Shown piece after piece: positions 16,705 to 24,319 of a stretch of 26,656 bases of DNA; the first letter of the stretch is position 1; every line of letters begins with the position of its first letter. Made by a program: the position numbers and the translations under genes. Source of the DNA: Bacteroidota bacterium. Its GTDB lineage: Bacteria > Bacteroidota > Bacteroidia > Bacteroidales > B18-G4. Location of the stretch: NCBI GenBank assembly GCA_003648575.1, contig QMPN01000010.1:1-26656 (forward strand). Reading direction: 5' to 3'. The notes under the pieces were generated by a model that was given only the letters and a program-made list of their open reading frames with translations, made no database searches and was not told the DNA's origin.

Positions 16705-17333
16705 TTGTTTTTGTAGCCTTTGTGTTTCTTTCCGTAATTATTGTCCCTAGGTTTTCCGGTATATTTCTTTTTCTTGTTCCTTGCCAGGATGACGCTGGTT
16801 TCGTTCAGCTTGAACTCTCCTTCTATCACGAGCTTGCCATCCGACAGCTGGTTAAAGTGCTTAAAGATAAGCTCATCATTTACTGAATCCCTGTTCCAGT
16901 TCAGGTATGATTTTTTCAGATGGTTGGCAATGGACTTCATGAAAGCTTCCTTTCCCGGACCTTCTTCATATTCAATAGCCTTTTCGATAAGGGCCTCGAT
17001 ATTCTTTCCGTAAGGCTTGAACTTGATCTTGCCGTCGGAGTAAACTACAGCTTCGGGTTTGGCTGCAAGCACATCCCTGGGAGGTGCAGGATAGGGTCCG
17101 TCAACATCGAGTTGCCAATCGGAAATGATATGAAGGTGATCCCACAGCTTTTGTTTATAATCGACAGTTTCCCTCAGTTTAGGGTGCATCTGTGCCATGA
17201 TACTCACAATTACGTTTGCGACTTTCAATCGACGCTCCCTGTCTTCAATACTCATTGCATAAAGAATCATCTTTTGCACGTTCCTGCCATATTCTGGCAT
17301 CGCCAGTCGTTTTCGGGTGGAGTTATATTCCAT
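16701..17333 (-). CDS. DUF4290 protein
   Basis: The 210-aa cytoplasmic protein belongs to the Bacteroidetes family DUF4290. It begins MEYNSTRKRLAMPEYGRNVQKM, followed by a helical region (IEDRERRLKVANVIVSIMAQMHP, about 29-51) and the Pro-rich segment DVDGPYPAPPRDVL. The C-terminal tail is Lys/Gly-rich and basic (from about 180, KKKKYTGKPRDNN), which suggests nucleic-acid or ribosome contact (inference). Its role is unknown. The 4-bp overlap with murA, and the habit of this family to sit beside murA, suggest a cell-envelope or growth link. A -7 element lies about 110 nt upstream. Confidence 0.88.
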   Translation of the reverse strand: MEYNSTRKRLAMPEYGRNVQKMILYAMSIEDRERRLKVANVIVSIMAQMHPKLRETVDYKQKLWDHLHIISDWQLDVDGPYPAPPRDVLAAKPEAVVYSDGKIKFKPYGKNIEALIEKAIEYEEGPGKEAFMKSIANHLKKSYLNWNRDSVNDELIFKHFNQLSDGKLVIEGEFKLNETSVILARNKKKKYTGKPRDNNYGKKHKGYKNK

Positions 17334-17441
17334 TTGATGTAAAGATTTTTAAGAATTCTGTTCCTTTTATCAGATCTGTTTCGAAAGGAAAGTTGAAACG
17401 ATAAAGAGGTGTTATATTTTGGTGTGTTTCAAATACAGCTG

Positions 17442-17449
17442 CAAAAATA
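17442..17449 (-). promoter_or_regulatory. Candidate -7 element of the DUF4290-murA unit
   Basis: The minus strand reads TATTTTTG followed by C, a good TAnnTTTG match. It predicts a leader of roughly 100 nt before the ATG at 17333. No TTG stands at the 19-bp spacing. The element lies directly next to heptad array C. Confidence 0.4.
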
Positions 17450-17461
17450 CAACTTTATTTT

Positions 17462-17524
17462 AATTATAGATTATGAATTATGGATTATGGGTGTGGGACG
17501 GGGGACGGGGGACGCGGTACGGGG
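17462..17524. repeat. Heptad repeat array C (nine 7-bp units, drifting from AT-rich to GC-rich)
   Basis: Nine uninterrupted 7-bp units. The first four are AT-rich (AATTATA, GATTATG twice, AATTATG). One hybrid unit, GGTGTGG, follows. The last four are GC-rich (GACGGGG twice, GACGCGG, TACGGGG). The register never shifts although the unit changes entirely. The array lies between uvrD (3' end) and the DUF4290 promoter. The GATTATG unit reappears, inverted, in array D at the other end of uvrD. Confidence 0.85.
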
Positions 17525-17544
17525 AACTATTTTAACCAATAATA

Positions 17545-19857
17545 TTATTTCGACAATGTTAATTTGGCAAACTTTAAGAGCAGTTGCTTCTGACCTACAT
17601 TATTAAAGAGCACTGTGGCCTTTTTATTCCCGCCAAGGCCTTCTACCGCTATCACCTTTCCTTTTCCAAAACGCTGGTGTCTCACTTCCATACCCACCTG
17701 GAGGTTTTCCATGTCTTCGAGGCTCATGGCCGGCTGCTTATTCTCGAGATTACTGACCCTTTTCAGGCCTTTCTTCTGATAATTGGCAAAGCCGGGAGAG
17801 CTTATCTTGGATTTGGGCCTCGATCCTGCCTTTTCAAATGGGAATGTCGCCCTGGGCTGTGACACTACCTTCCTGGGATATTCGATGTATTTATCATCGA
17901 TCTCTTCTACAAAACGGCTAACCTCACAGGGTGTCAGGTTGCCCCAGCGATAGCGCATCTCGGCATAGCTGACGGTCACATGTTTCATGGCGCGGGTGAG
18001 AGCCACATAAAACAAACGACGTTCCTCTTCAAGGTCGGAACGATTATTCAGCGACATGATAGACGGGAAAAGGTTTTCTTCCATCCCCACAACATAAACG
18101 AAAGGAAACTCAAGCCCTTTGGCGGCATGCACCGTCATCAGTGACACATGGTTGTTGTCATTTTTATCTTTTTCATCCGCATCGGTGAGCAAGGCGATAT
18201 CCTGCATAAACTCATCCAGGGTATGGATGGGAGACACGATCTCTCCGTCCTCGTTGGCTTCTATCTTTTGTTCGGTAAAGTCCTTGATGGCATTCAGCAG
18301 CTCCTCGATATTTTCGTAGCGTGCCAGTCCTTCCGGGGTTTTATCTTCATACAGATCTCTGAGTATACCTGCCGAAGTTGCAATCTTCTTGGCAAGGTCG
18401 AAGGCATTTACAGTCTTCAGCTGTGCTCTGAAGCTTTTGATCATGGTTATGAAATTGTTCAGCTTGTTCATGGTGCCGGCATTCACCTGCAGACCACTGC
18501 CTGCTGTATTTTCGAGCACCTCCCACTGACTGACACCCAATTGGTTGGCACGCACTACGATCTTCTCCATCGTAGTTTGTCCGATGCCCCTGGCCGGATA
18601 GTTGATGATGCGCTGCAGGGATTCTTCATCATTATTGTTGATCACCACCCTGAAATAGGCCAGCAGGTCTTTGATCTCTTTCCTTTTATAAAAAGAAAGG
18701 CCTCCGTAAATACGGTAAGGGATGTTCAACTTGCGGAGCGATTCCTCAAAAGACCTCGACTGTGCATTGGTTCTGTACAGGATTGCAAAGTCGGAGTTGG
18801 GCAGCTGTCCGTTCATCTTTTCACGGAAGATCGCGTCAGCGACCATGATGCCTTCTTCTGTGTCTGAAGTAGCTCTGACCAGCTCCACCTGCTTGCCGTC
18901 ATCATTATCGGTCCAGATGGTCTTCTTGATCTGGTCCTTATTGTTCTCTATCACGCTGTTGGCCGCATTTACAATATTCTTGGTAGAACGGTAGTTTTGC
19001 TCCAGCTTGAATACGGAGTGGTCGGGATAATCCTTTTTAAAATTCAGGATATTGCGAATGTTCGCCCCGCGAAAAGCATAAATGCTCTGGGCATCGTCAC
19101 CCACCACACAAAGGTTTTCATTATCTGCTGCCAGGCTTTTCACGATCATGTACTGAACATGGTTTGTATCCTGGTACTCATCCACAAGAATGTATTTAAA
19201 CCTTTTCTGATACTTATAAAGCACATCCGGAAAGTCGCGTAGTAAAATATATGTATTAAAGAGCAGATCATCGAAGTCCATAGCATCCGCCTTCTTCAGC
19301 CTGTTGGCATAACGGGTATAGATCGCACTTGTTTGTGGCTTCCCGGCCATTGTATCGGCATTGGTAGCCTCGGCATTTTCGCTATAGGAATGGGGTGTGG
19401 TCAGGCTCGTTTTTGCGCTCGAGATGCGGTTCATAATATGATTGGGGTTGTAAACCTTAGGATCCAGTTTCATCTCCTTCACTATGTTCCTGATCAGTCG
19501 CTTGGAATCTTCCGTATCGTAGATCGAAAAGTTGGACGGAAAACCAAGCCGGTGTCCTTCCACACGGAGGATGCGCGCAAAGATAGAATGGAAGGTCCCC
19601 ATCCACACATTGCGGGCATCGTCACTGCCCACCAGCTGCAGGATACGCTCCTTCATGTCACGGGCAGCCTTATTGGTAAAGGTCAGTGCCAGGACGTTAA
19701 AAGGGTCGACGCCGATATTTAGCAAATGTGCCAGTCGGTATGTCAATACGCGGGTCTTACCCGATCCCGCCCCTGCGATCACCATCGAAGGCCCTTCGGT
19801 ATGCTCCACAGCCTTTCGCTGTGCTTCGTTCAGTTCTTTAAAAATGTCTTTTTCCAT
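17545..19857 (-). CDS. UvrD/PcrA-family superfamily 1 DNA helicase
   Basis: The 770-aa ATP-dependent 3'-5' helicase takes part in DNA repair and in replication-transcription conflict resolution. Motifs in order: Q motif LNEAQRKAV, Walker A AGAGSGKT (about 28-35), Ia LTFTNKAARDM, II LVDEYQDTNH, III VVGDDAQSIYAFRGA, IV LEQNYRST, V TVHAAKGLEFPFVYVVG, VI EERRLFYVALTRA. The C-terminal Tudor-like domain is the PcrA/UvrD type that binds RNA polymerase (VGMEVRHQRFGKGKV near 716-730). The frame is open to 19920, but MEKDIFKELNEAQ at 19857 is the family start, and a -7 element falls inside the extra 63 nt. The gene is monocistronic and flanked on both sides by heptad arrays. Confidence 0.95.
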   Translation of the reverse strand: MEKDIFKELNEAQRKAVEHTEGPSMVIAGAGSGKTRVLTYRLAHLLNIGVDPFNVLALTFTNKAARDMKERILQLVGSDDARNVWMGTFHSIFARILRVEGHRLGFPSNFSIYDTEDSKRLIRNIVKEMKLDPKVYNPNHIMNRISSAKTSLTTPHSYSENAEATNADTMAGKPQTSAIYTRYANRLKKADAMDFDDLLFNTYILLRDFPDVLYKYQKRFKYILVDEYQDTNHVQYMIVKSLAADNENLCVVGDDAQSIYAFRGANIRNILNFKKDYPDHSVFKLEQNYRSTKNIVNAANSVIENNKDQIKKTIWTDNDDGKQVELVRATSDTEEGIMVADAIFREKMNGQLPNSDFAILYRTNAQSRSFEESLRKLNIPYRIYGGLSFYKRKEIKDLLAYFRVVINNNDEESLQRIINYPARGIGQTTMEKIVVRANQLGVSQWEVLENTAGSGLQVNAGTMNKLNNFITMIKSFRAQLKTVNAFDLAKKIATSAGILRDLYEDKTPEGLARYENIEELLNAIKDFTEQKIEANEDGEIVSPIHTLDEFMQDIALLTDADEKDKNDNNHVSLMTVHAAKGLEFPFVYVVGMEENLFPSIMSLNNRSDLEEERRLFYVALTRAMKHVTVSYAEMRYRWGNLTPCEVSRFVEEIDDKYIEYPRKVVSQPRATFPFEKAGSRPKSKISSPGFANYQKKGLKRVSNLENKQPAMSLEDMENLQVGMEVRHQRFGKGKVIAVEGLGGNKKATVLFNNVGQKQLLLKFAKLTLSK

Positions 19858-19874
19858 GCTTTTATTAGTGGATA

Positions 19875-19882
19875 CAAAAGTA
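19875..19882 (-). promoter_or_regulatory. -7 element of the uvrD-like gene, decides its start
   Basis: The minus strand reads TACTTTTG, matching TAnnTTTG, 18 bp before the ATG at 19857. Transcription would begin near 19869, downstream of the alternative start at 19920, so the shorter protein is favoured. A TTG stands only 12 bp upstream, so the -33 is poor. Confidence 0.5.
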
Positions 19883-19948
19883 GGGTTTTTGTGCCAACGA
19901 AGGCTGGTTAATTCAGGCATTTATTAACAACGCGGTGCGCGGGGATGG

Positions 19949-20046
19949 TTTTGAGTGTTGGGTGTTGAGTTATTTTCGACACCCGATATTCGGCACTCTG
20001 AACTCTGCACTCGGCACTCCCGCGACCCAATCCATAATCCATAATT
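19949..20046. repeat. Heptad repeat array D (fourteen 7-bp units of mixed type)
   Basis: Fourteen units keep an exact 7-bp register over 98 bp. On the plus strand they pass from TGTTGAG-type units, through CGACACC and CGATATT, to CGGCACT/CTGAACT/CTGCACT-type units, then CCCGCGA and CCCAATC, ending in CATAATC and CATAATT. Read on the minus strand, the last units are GATTATG-type, as at the start of array C. The array sits in the uvrD/T9SS-cargo divergent gap and abuts the -7 element at 20065. Confidence 0.8.
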
Positions 20047-20064
20047 ATATAAGCAATATTTTAT

Positions 20065-20072
20065 TAACTTTG
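20065..20072 (+). promoter_or_regulatory. -7 element of the T9SS cargo gene
   Basis: TAACTTTG matches TAnnTTTG and lies 17 bp before the first possible ATG (20090). No TTG is present 19 bp upstream, where array D ends. Confidence 0.45.
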
Positions 20073-20089
20073 AGAGACTTATAAAAACC

Positions 20090-21199
20090 ATGACCATGAA
20101 AAAGCTCTTCTTTGTCCTGGCATTCCTGATATCACACAATATATTTTGCAACCCCACTGTACCGTTACCGGTTATCAGCGAGTTCTTCTACAATGAAGGG
20201 AACTGGCAGATCGAACTCTATTTTTCCTGGGAATGGCATGGCAAATATGGTATCCAGGGATTTGAGGATCTTCAATTGGTGTGCAATTCCGGAGAAGCGC
20301 TTTTTATTGATGGCTTAAAATTCCAGTGGGATTCGATCATAGTAATAGATCAGACTATGCTTGCTTCTGCCTTTTTCATCAACCCTGATGAAGATAATAT
20401 TAGTGTAAAATTTTCCGATGGTAGCGGAGGCTGGCATTGGATATGTGAAGGCATAGAATATGGTCCTGAACCAAATCTTTACAACACAACAGGGCCTAAG
20501 CCAGAGCAATCGATTTGCATGCAATATTTTTATATCAACGGTTTTCCATACTCCTACAGGAAAATGAAGCAATCACCCCCGACAATTGGGAGTGATCCTT
20601 TTAATGTTAGTTCACGCACATCATTCAGCGGCTTTGTATTCGACCAGAATATGCAACCTGTGGAAGGGACTAAGTTTGTTTATTGTGAGGAGACGCTCTG
20701 TTATGGGAACACGGTCCCGGCCTATGCCTGCTTCGAAACAGATGCAAACGGGTATTTTGAAACCGATGGACTATTCAGCAACTGGCATTTTTTCGAATTA
20801 ACTAAAGACGGATATGTTTTCATGGAAGACATTGTATTCATGGAGCCCGATTCGGTCTATTACAAAGAATACTACCTGACAGGTGTGGGAGTTAAAACAG
20901 TAAATCTGATGAAGGATATTGAGGTGGTCACAGCCCCAAACCCATTCAGCCATAAAACCACATTTCATATTTCAATACCGCAAGAGCTAGACTGGAGTGA
21001 AGCCAGGATCACCATCTTCAATATGAAAGGTCAAGAGATAGATTTCATTCCAATCGTCGGCAATCCGTGGGCAGGAGGAAAGGTCATACTTGACTGGGTA
21101 CCAGGCAATGCCAATAATATCGGGCCAGGATTGTATTTATATACGATGGAGCTTGATGGAAAACTCATTAAATCTGAAAAACTAATCATCAATGAATAA
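20090..21199 (+). CDS. Secreted protein with T9SS type A sorting domain
   Basis: The 369-aa protein has a Sec signal peptide (MKKLFFVLAFLISHNIFC). The start may be ATG 20090 (MTMKK) or ATG 20096 (MKK). The N-terminal part (about 24-125, PVISEFFYNEGNWQIELYF) resembles a lamin-tail-like beta domain. A carboxypeptidase-regulatory-like Ig domain follows (about 176-265: SGFVFDQNMQPVEG, then DANGYFETDGLF). The last 90 residues are a type IX sorting domain: VVTAPNPFSHKTTFHIS (about 279-294), ARITIFNMKGQEI (305-317) and GLYLYTMELDGKLIKSEKLIIN. It is expected to cross the outer membrane through T9SS and be released or attached at the surface. No catalytic motif is visible. Its stop overlaps the next gene by 8 bp. 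Confidence 0.88.
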   Translation: MTMKKLFFVLAFLISHNIFCNPTVPLPVISEFFYNEGNWQIELYFSWEWHGKYGIQGFEDLQLVCNSGEALFIDGLKFQWDSIIVIDQTMLASAFFINPDEDNISVKFSDGSGGWHWICEGIEYGPEPNLYNTTGPKPEQSICMQYFYINGFPYSYRKMKQSPPTIGSDPFNVSSRTSFSGFVFDQNMQPVEGTKFVYCEETLCYGNTVPAYACFETDANGYFETDGLFSNWHFFELTKDGYVFMEDIVFMEPDSVYYKEYYLTGVGVKTVNLMKDIEVVTAPNPFSHKTTFHISIPQELDWSEARITIFNMKGQEIDFIPIVGNPWAGGKVILDWVPGNANNIGPGLYLYTMELDGKLIKSEKLIINE

Positions 21200-21764
21200 A
21201 TATATTGTAGGCATACTATTTTGCATGTTCCTGTACCAGGTCATGCAGGCTCAGATCCCCGATTTTTACCGTGAAGACCTGACCTTTATTGTAGATGACA
21301 GCAGCTTCACCGTGACCGGTTATTATTATTTCATGAACAGCAGCGATGAAAACGAAAAGTTCGATATGCTGTACCCTTTTCCGAATCGAGATATTTATGG
21401 CAAAATAACCGATGTGTATGCATACATCTATGGCAATCCGCTAAAAAATGCGCTACTATATTATAATAATAGCGCAGCCATGATCAACCTGGATGTGAAG
21501 GCCGAAACGGTGACAAAGATCAGGATAGGATATACCCAGGAATTGCTTGGTAGCAAGGCCGAATATATCCTCACCTCTACAAATGCGTGGGGACAATCCT
21601 TAAAAGAAGTGAACTACACCCTGATAGCACCGGAAAACCTGCAAATCGATTCCCTCTCCTACCCGCCCGATTTCAGCAATACCAAATCAGGCAAAATCAT
21701 CTACTATTATCATAAGGAGAATTTCATGCCCGACAGGGAGTTTGAAGTTCACTTCAGCAGATAA
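21192..21764 (+). CDS. Small exported protein of unknown function
   Basis: I do not recognise the family of this 190-aa protein. It has a signal peptide (MNKYIVGILFCMFLYQVMQA, then QIPDFY). The mature part is rich in beta-strand-like alternation and aromatic residues (FTVTGYYYFMNSS, VYAYIYGNPLKNALLYY, KIIYYYHKENF). No Cys motif, repeat, lipobox or sorting domain is seen, so it is probably periplasmic. The pattern of a short DMLYPFPN segment and an IRIGYTQEL strand recalls secreted DUF4424-like proteins, but that is only a guess. It overlaps the T9SS cargo gene by 8 bp (ATGAATAA), so the two are translated together. It is convergent with the radical SAM gene 27 bp away. Confidence 0.7.
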   Translation: MNKYIVGILFCMFLYQVMQAQIPDFYREDLTFIVDDSSFTVTGYYYFMNSSDENEKFDMLYPFPNRDIYGKITDVYAYIYGNPLKNALLYYNNSAAMINLDVKAETVTKIRIGYTQELLGSKAEYILTSTNAWGQSLKEVNYTLIAPENLQIDSLSYPPDFSNTKSGKIIYYYHKENFMPDREFEVHFSR

Positions 21765-21791
21765 CTCTGATGAAAATTTCAAGCAAAGCGC

Positions 21792-22727
21792 CTACACGTC
21801 TTTCAACTTGTAAGAATAGGATCCTTCCGGCACATGGCATGACTCATCCAGTGCTTTGATGTATTGACCGCAGTTGCTGCCGATCTTATTCTCCTCCCAT
21901 TCACCGATGCTGAGGATCACTTCATAACCAACGGCTTTCAGGCCATCGACTACAGGGTATTCTTTCTCTCCCCGAACAATCAGGGAATCGATGTTGTTGA
22001 GACGTGCTTTGAAAGTTGGGTTTACGGGTGTGAGCTTGACCAGGAAGATGTCCGGATCAAAATATTGTTTTAAGGTATGCGGATCCAGGATATTGTCTTT
22101 GCCAAGAGCAAAGTTGAGTGTGATCTTTTTGCCACCCTCAGAATAAAAGCGCTCGCCATAAGCAGCCATCTTCCCAAAACTCCACTTGGTAACCGGCATA
22201 AGCATATTGCGCTGTTCCACATCAGTGCTATGCACCGAAAACTGCAGCTGGAAGGACTGATCATAAAGACCTTTCTTGATCCTCAGCAATTCTTCGAAAA
22301 AGTTATCCGTACCATGTGGTGCTATGGATGAGAGGGAAGCAACGAAATTATCGATGGGATATTTGCCTGGGAACTGCTCCAGCACTTCCAATACAGCCGG
22401 ATTGAAAGAGGGTTCGCCCATTCGGGCAAATTGCACCTTGAACTTGTCTGTTTCCGGCACCCCTGAAGGGAAACGGTGATTCACCAGGTAGTCGATCTGG
22501 AAGAAGATATCGGCAGCACTTAATTTCCCTTTGTAATCACCTCCTGCGTCACAAAACTTACAATCTACCGGACAACCGAAGAGTGTGGATACGATAATCA
22601 CCCACTTTTTACTGATGACCATAGGAGGTTGTGTGGATTCAACAAATTCTATGAGTTTGCCATCTCCGTTCTCGGCTACAAATACCGAAGCGATCTCGTG
22701 TTCCTGTGTCTTGCTTATTACCCTCAT
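21792..22727 (-). CDS. Radical SAM protein of RlmN/Cfr-like type, lacking one catalytic Cys
   Basis: The 311-aa protein has the CxxxCxxC [4Fe-4S] motif GCPVDCKFCDAGG (C52, C56, C59) and RlmN-like landmarks: FARMGEPSFN (SAM-binding GEP), ASLSSIAPHG, LQFSVHSTDVEQRNMLMP, and near the end SNCGQY with C286. In RlmN and Cfr, a C-terminal Cys (355 in Escherichia coli RlmN) is methylated and a second Cys seven residues before the cluster motif (118) resolves the adduct. Here the first is kept (C286) but the second is Ile (I45). The RlmN N-terminal accessory domain is also missing. It is therefore not a standard 23S/tRNA methylase, and its substrate is unknown. Its ATG overlaps the flavoprotein stop (ATGA). 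Confidence 0.82.
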   Translation of the reverse strand: MRVISKTQEHEIASVFVAENGDGKLIEFVESTQPPMVISKKWVIIVSTLFGCPVDCKFCDAGGDYKGKLSAADIFFQIDYLVNHRFPSGVPETDKFKVQFARMGEPSFNPAVLEVLEQFPGKYPIDNFVASLSSIAPHGTDNFFEELLRIKKGLYDQSFQLQFSVHSTDVEQRNMLMPVTKWSFGKMAAYGERFYSEGGKKITLNFALGKDNILDPHTLKQYFDPDIFLVKLTPVNPTFKARLNNIDSLIVRGEKEYPVVDGLKAVGYEVILSIGEWEENKIGSNCGQYIKALDESCHVPEGSYSYKLKDV

Positions 22728-23518
22728 TCTGCTTTTATCCTGTCCGTGATGGCCATGGCTGCCCGTATCCCGTCGCCGGTAGCGACAGTTGTTTGCCTGA
22801 GCATTCCGTTCTTTACATCTCCTATAACATATAAAAGGCCGTCCTGTTTAAGCTGTTCCAGCCTATTTTTCAGTTCCTCTGAAAGACAATCCAGGTCTGC
22901 TTCCCGGCCGGTGGCAAAAATAGTATAATCGAATGAACCGACAGGCATAGAATTCTCGTGATACGATATATTCTTCTGTTTTTCAGCAATTTTCAGCAGG
23001 GCAGGCACACATTTTATCCTATCACCGCGATTAAAAATATGTACCTCATTATGTTCACACAGGCTCATGGCATAATCGAAAGCAGCATCGCCTGCACCCA
23101 CAATACTGATCTTTTTATTCTTTGCACCCAATAATGGAAATACCTCTGTAAATTCGTTGTCGCAAGTAGATTTTCGGGGTCTGGTACCACTTGCAATTAC
23201 CAGGATATCACAACTGATCTTTTCGTCATTCGTTTCCAGAATAAATATCCCGTTAATAAACTTCGCATTTCGTATTTCGCTTTTCTGGTATCTGACTTCA
23301 AACCTCTCGAGATGCGCCTTCAGCTTCTCAGCAAAAACGCTCCCTGATATCCCTTCCGGATAGCCCGGATAATTATCCATCCGCCAGGCATTTTTTACCA
23401 GGCCTCCAATCGTTTCTTTTTCAATTAACAATGGATCGACCCCATACCTTTTTAGCTGTACGGCACAGGCCACCCCTGCGGGTCCTCCACCAATGATGAT
23501 CACTTTTTTTTCAGGCAT
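22724..23518 (-). CDS. Small NAD(P)/FAD oxidoreductase, thioredoxin-reductase-like without CxxC
   Basis: The 264-aa protein has an FAD-binding GGGPAG (10-15) after KKVIII. Then come TIGGLVKNAWRMDNYPGYPEGISG, an ILVIASGTRPR segment, an NAD(P) site IVGAGDAAFDYA (139-150), and the C-terminal FAD motif VIGDVKNGMLRQTTVATGDGIRAA. The fold is that of thioredoxin reductase, but the redox CATC motif between the two nucleotide domains is absent (only a lone Cys at 119), and the protein is about 50 residues shorter. It more likely passes electrons from NAD(P)H to another protein, plausibly the radical SAM partner (inference). It overlaps both neighbours: 8 bp with the hydrolase stop and 4 bp with the radical SAM start. 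A 7-bp-period tract lies inside its coding sequence. Confidence 0.87.
   Translation of the reverse strand: MPEKKVIIIGGGPAGVACAVQLKRYGVDPLLIEKETIGGLVKNAWRMDNYPGYPEGISGSVFAEKLKAHLERFEVRYQKSEIRNAKFINGIFILETNDEKISCDILVIASGTRPRKSTCDNEFTEVFPLLGAKNKKISIVGAGDAAFDYAMSLCEHNEVHIFNRGDRIKCVPALLKIAEKQKNISYHENSMPVGSFDYTIFATGREADLDCLSEELKNRLEQLKQDGLLYVIGDVKNGMLRQTTVATGDGIRAAMAITDRIKAE
23258..23306 (-). repeat. Heptad-phased tract inside the flavoprotein gene
   Basis: On the coding strand seven consecutive 7-bp units all begin with GA (for example GAAAAGC, GAAATAC, GAAATGC, GAAGTTT). They encode the stretch around RYQKSEIRNAKF in the poorly conserved loop between the first FAD motif and the second beta sheet. 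Three units (23265-23285) are strongly alike; the others share mainly the GA start. Confidence 0.45.
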
Positions 23519-24167
23519 TTTTCAGCAGATCAATAAGCGCCTGTGATTTCATGGGGCGGGTAAACATATAAGCAATGTTGAGGAAAGTGGCCAGATGGAA
23601 TTCATAATTGTATGCGGCCGTGGCATCGACAGGTATCACCACTTCAAATCCTTTGATAAAGGCCGATCGGGCAGTGCTCTCTACGCAGAGGTTGGTCATT
23701 ACGCCTGTAATGATCAGCTGACGGATACCGGCATCCTTTAGCTTTTGTTCCAGATCAGTCTCATAAAAGCAGTCGAACTGGCTCTTTTTCAAGAGCTCAC
23801 CGCCCATGGAAGCGATCTTTTCAATTATCTCGCTTCTCGGATCATTTTCTTTGATGAGTTCATGCCATCGAACACCCATCATCCCTGCATCCTCTTTCGT
23901 GTTCACGTGACGGGATAAAATGACAGGGATCTCTTTTCCCAGGCAGGATTTCATGATCTTTAAAATGTTGGGGACTACTTCCGGACCGGAGGGTACAAAG
24001 GCATGTTCGTCGGGATGCAGAAAATAGTTTTGCATGTCGACCACCAGCAGGGCTATATGCCCATGGTCGGGTTTAAACATTCTCATCCCTGAATAATACT
24101 TTACCTCCTCAATCATCTCATTGGATTCCTGTTCGATGTTTTCAGCCGTAAAGTACTTTTCTTTCAT
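23511..24167 (-). CDS. Isochorismatase-family cysteine hydrolase
   Basis: The 218-aa protein has the D-K-C triad of the isochorismatase/nicotinamidase superfamily: D44 in ALLVVDMQNYF, K128 in LLKKSQFDCFYETDL, and C161 in ITGVMTNLCVEST, with the usual cis-peptide position at VM156-157. Members hydrolyse amides (nicotinamide, carbamoylsarcosine, oxamate) or isochorismate; the substrate here is unknown. The frame is open to 24293, but MKEKYFTAEN at 24167 gives a normal length, and a -7 element lies between the two starts. It is the first gene of a three-gene overlapping unit with the flavoprotein and radical SAM genes. No menaquinone or siderophore genes are near, so an isochorismate role is not supported. 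Confidence 0.88.
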   Translation of the reverse strand: MKEKYFTAENIEQESNEMIEEVKYYSGMRMFKPDHGHIALLVVDMQNYFLHPDEHAFVPSGPEVVPNILKIMKSCLGKEIPVILSRHVNTKEDAGMMGVRWHELIKENDPRSEIIEKIASMGGELLKKSQFDCFYETDLEQKLKDAGIRQLIITGVMTNLCVESTARSAFIKGFEVVIPVDATAAYNYEFHLATFLNIAYMFTRPMKSQALIDLLKNA

Positions 24168-24192
24168 CGTATTAGCCTCTCTTGCGTAGATA

Positions 24193-24200
24193 CAAATGTA
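24193..24200 (-). promoter_or_regulatory. -7 element of the hydrolase/flavoprotein/radical SAM operon
   Basis: The minus strand reads TACATTTG, matching TAnnTTTG, 26 bp before the ATG at 24167. It lies within the longer open frame (to 24293) and so supports the shorter start. No TTG is at the 19-bp spacing. Confidence 0.5.
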
Positions 24201-24319
24201 AGGTAAAAAAATCTTAATAGTGAAGAATCTCAAATATTGAATTATTGATGTCCGGGAAAAGTTCTTGTGATTTTCTGATATTCTTGTAGACACTCACTGC
24301 AGAAACAATTAAATTATCC

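Noticed and set aside
19858..19920. N-terminal extension of the UvrD-like protein
   Set aside because: A TAnnTTTG match lies inside it and the family begins at MEKDIFKELN; the extra 21 residues have no helicase character.
20090..21764. Phage or conjugative module near the T9SS cargo
   Set aside because: No integrase, transposase, structural or mobilisation gene is present; the proteins look like ordinary exported proteins.
24168..24293. N-terminal extension of the isochorismatase-type hydrolase
   Set aside because: It contains a TAnnTTTG match, and the residues do not fit the family; length without it is normal.
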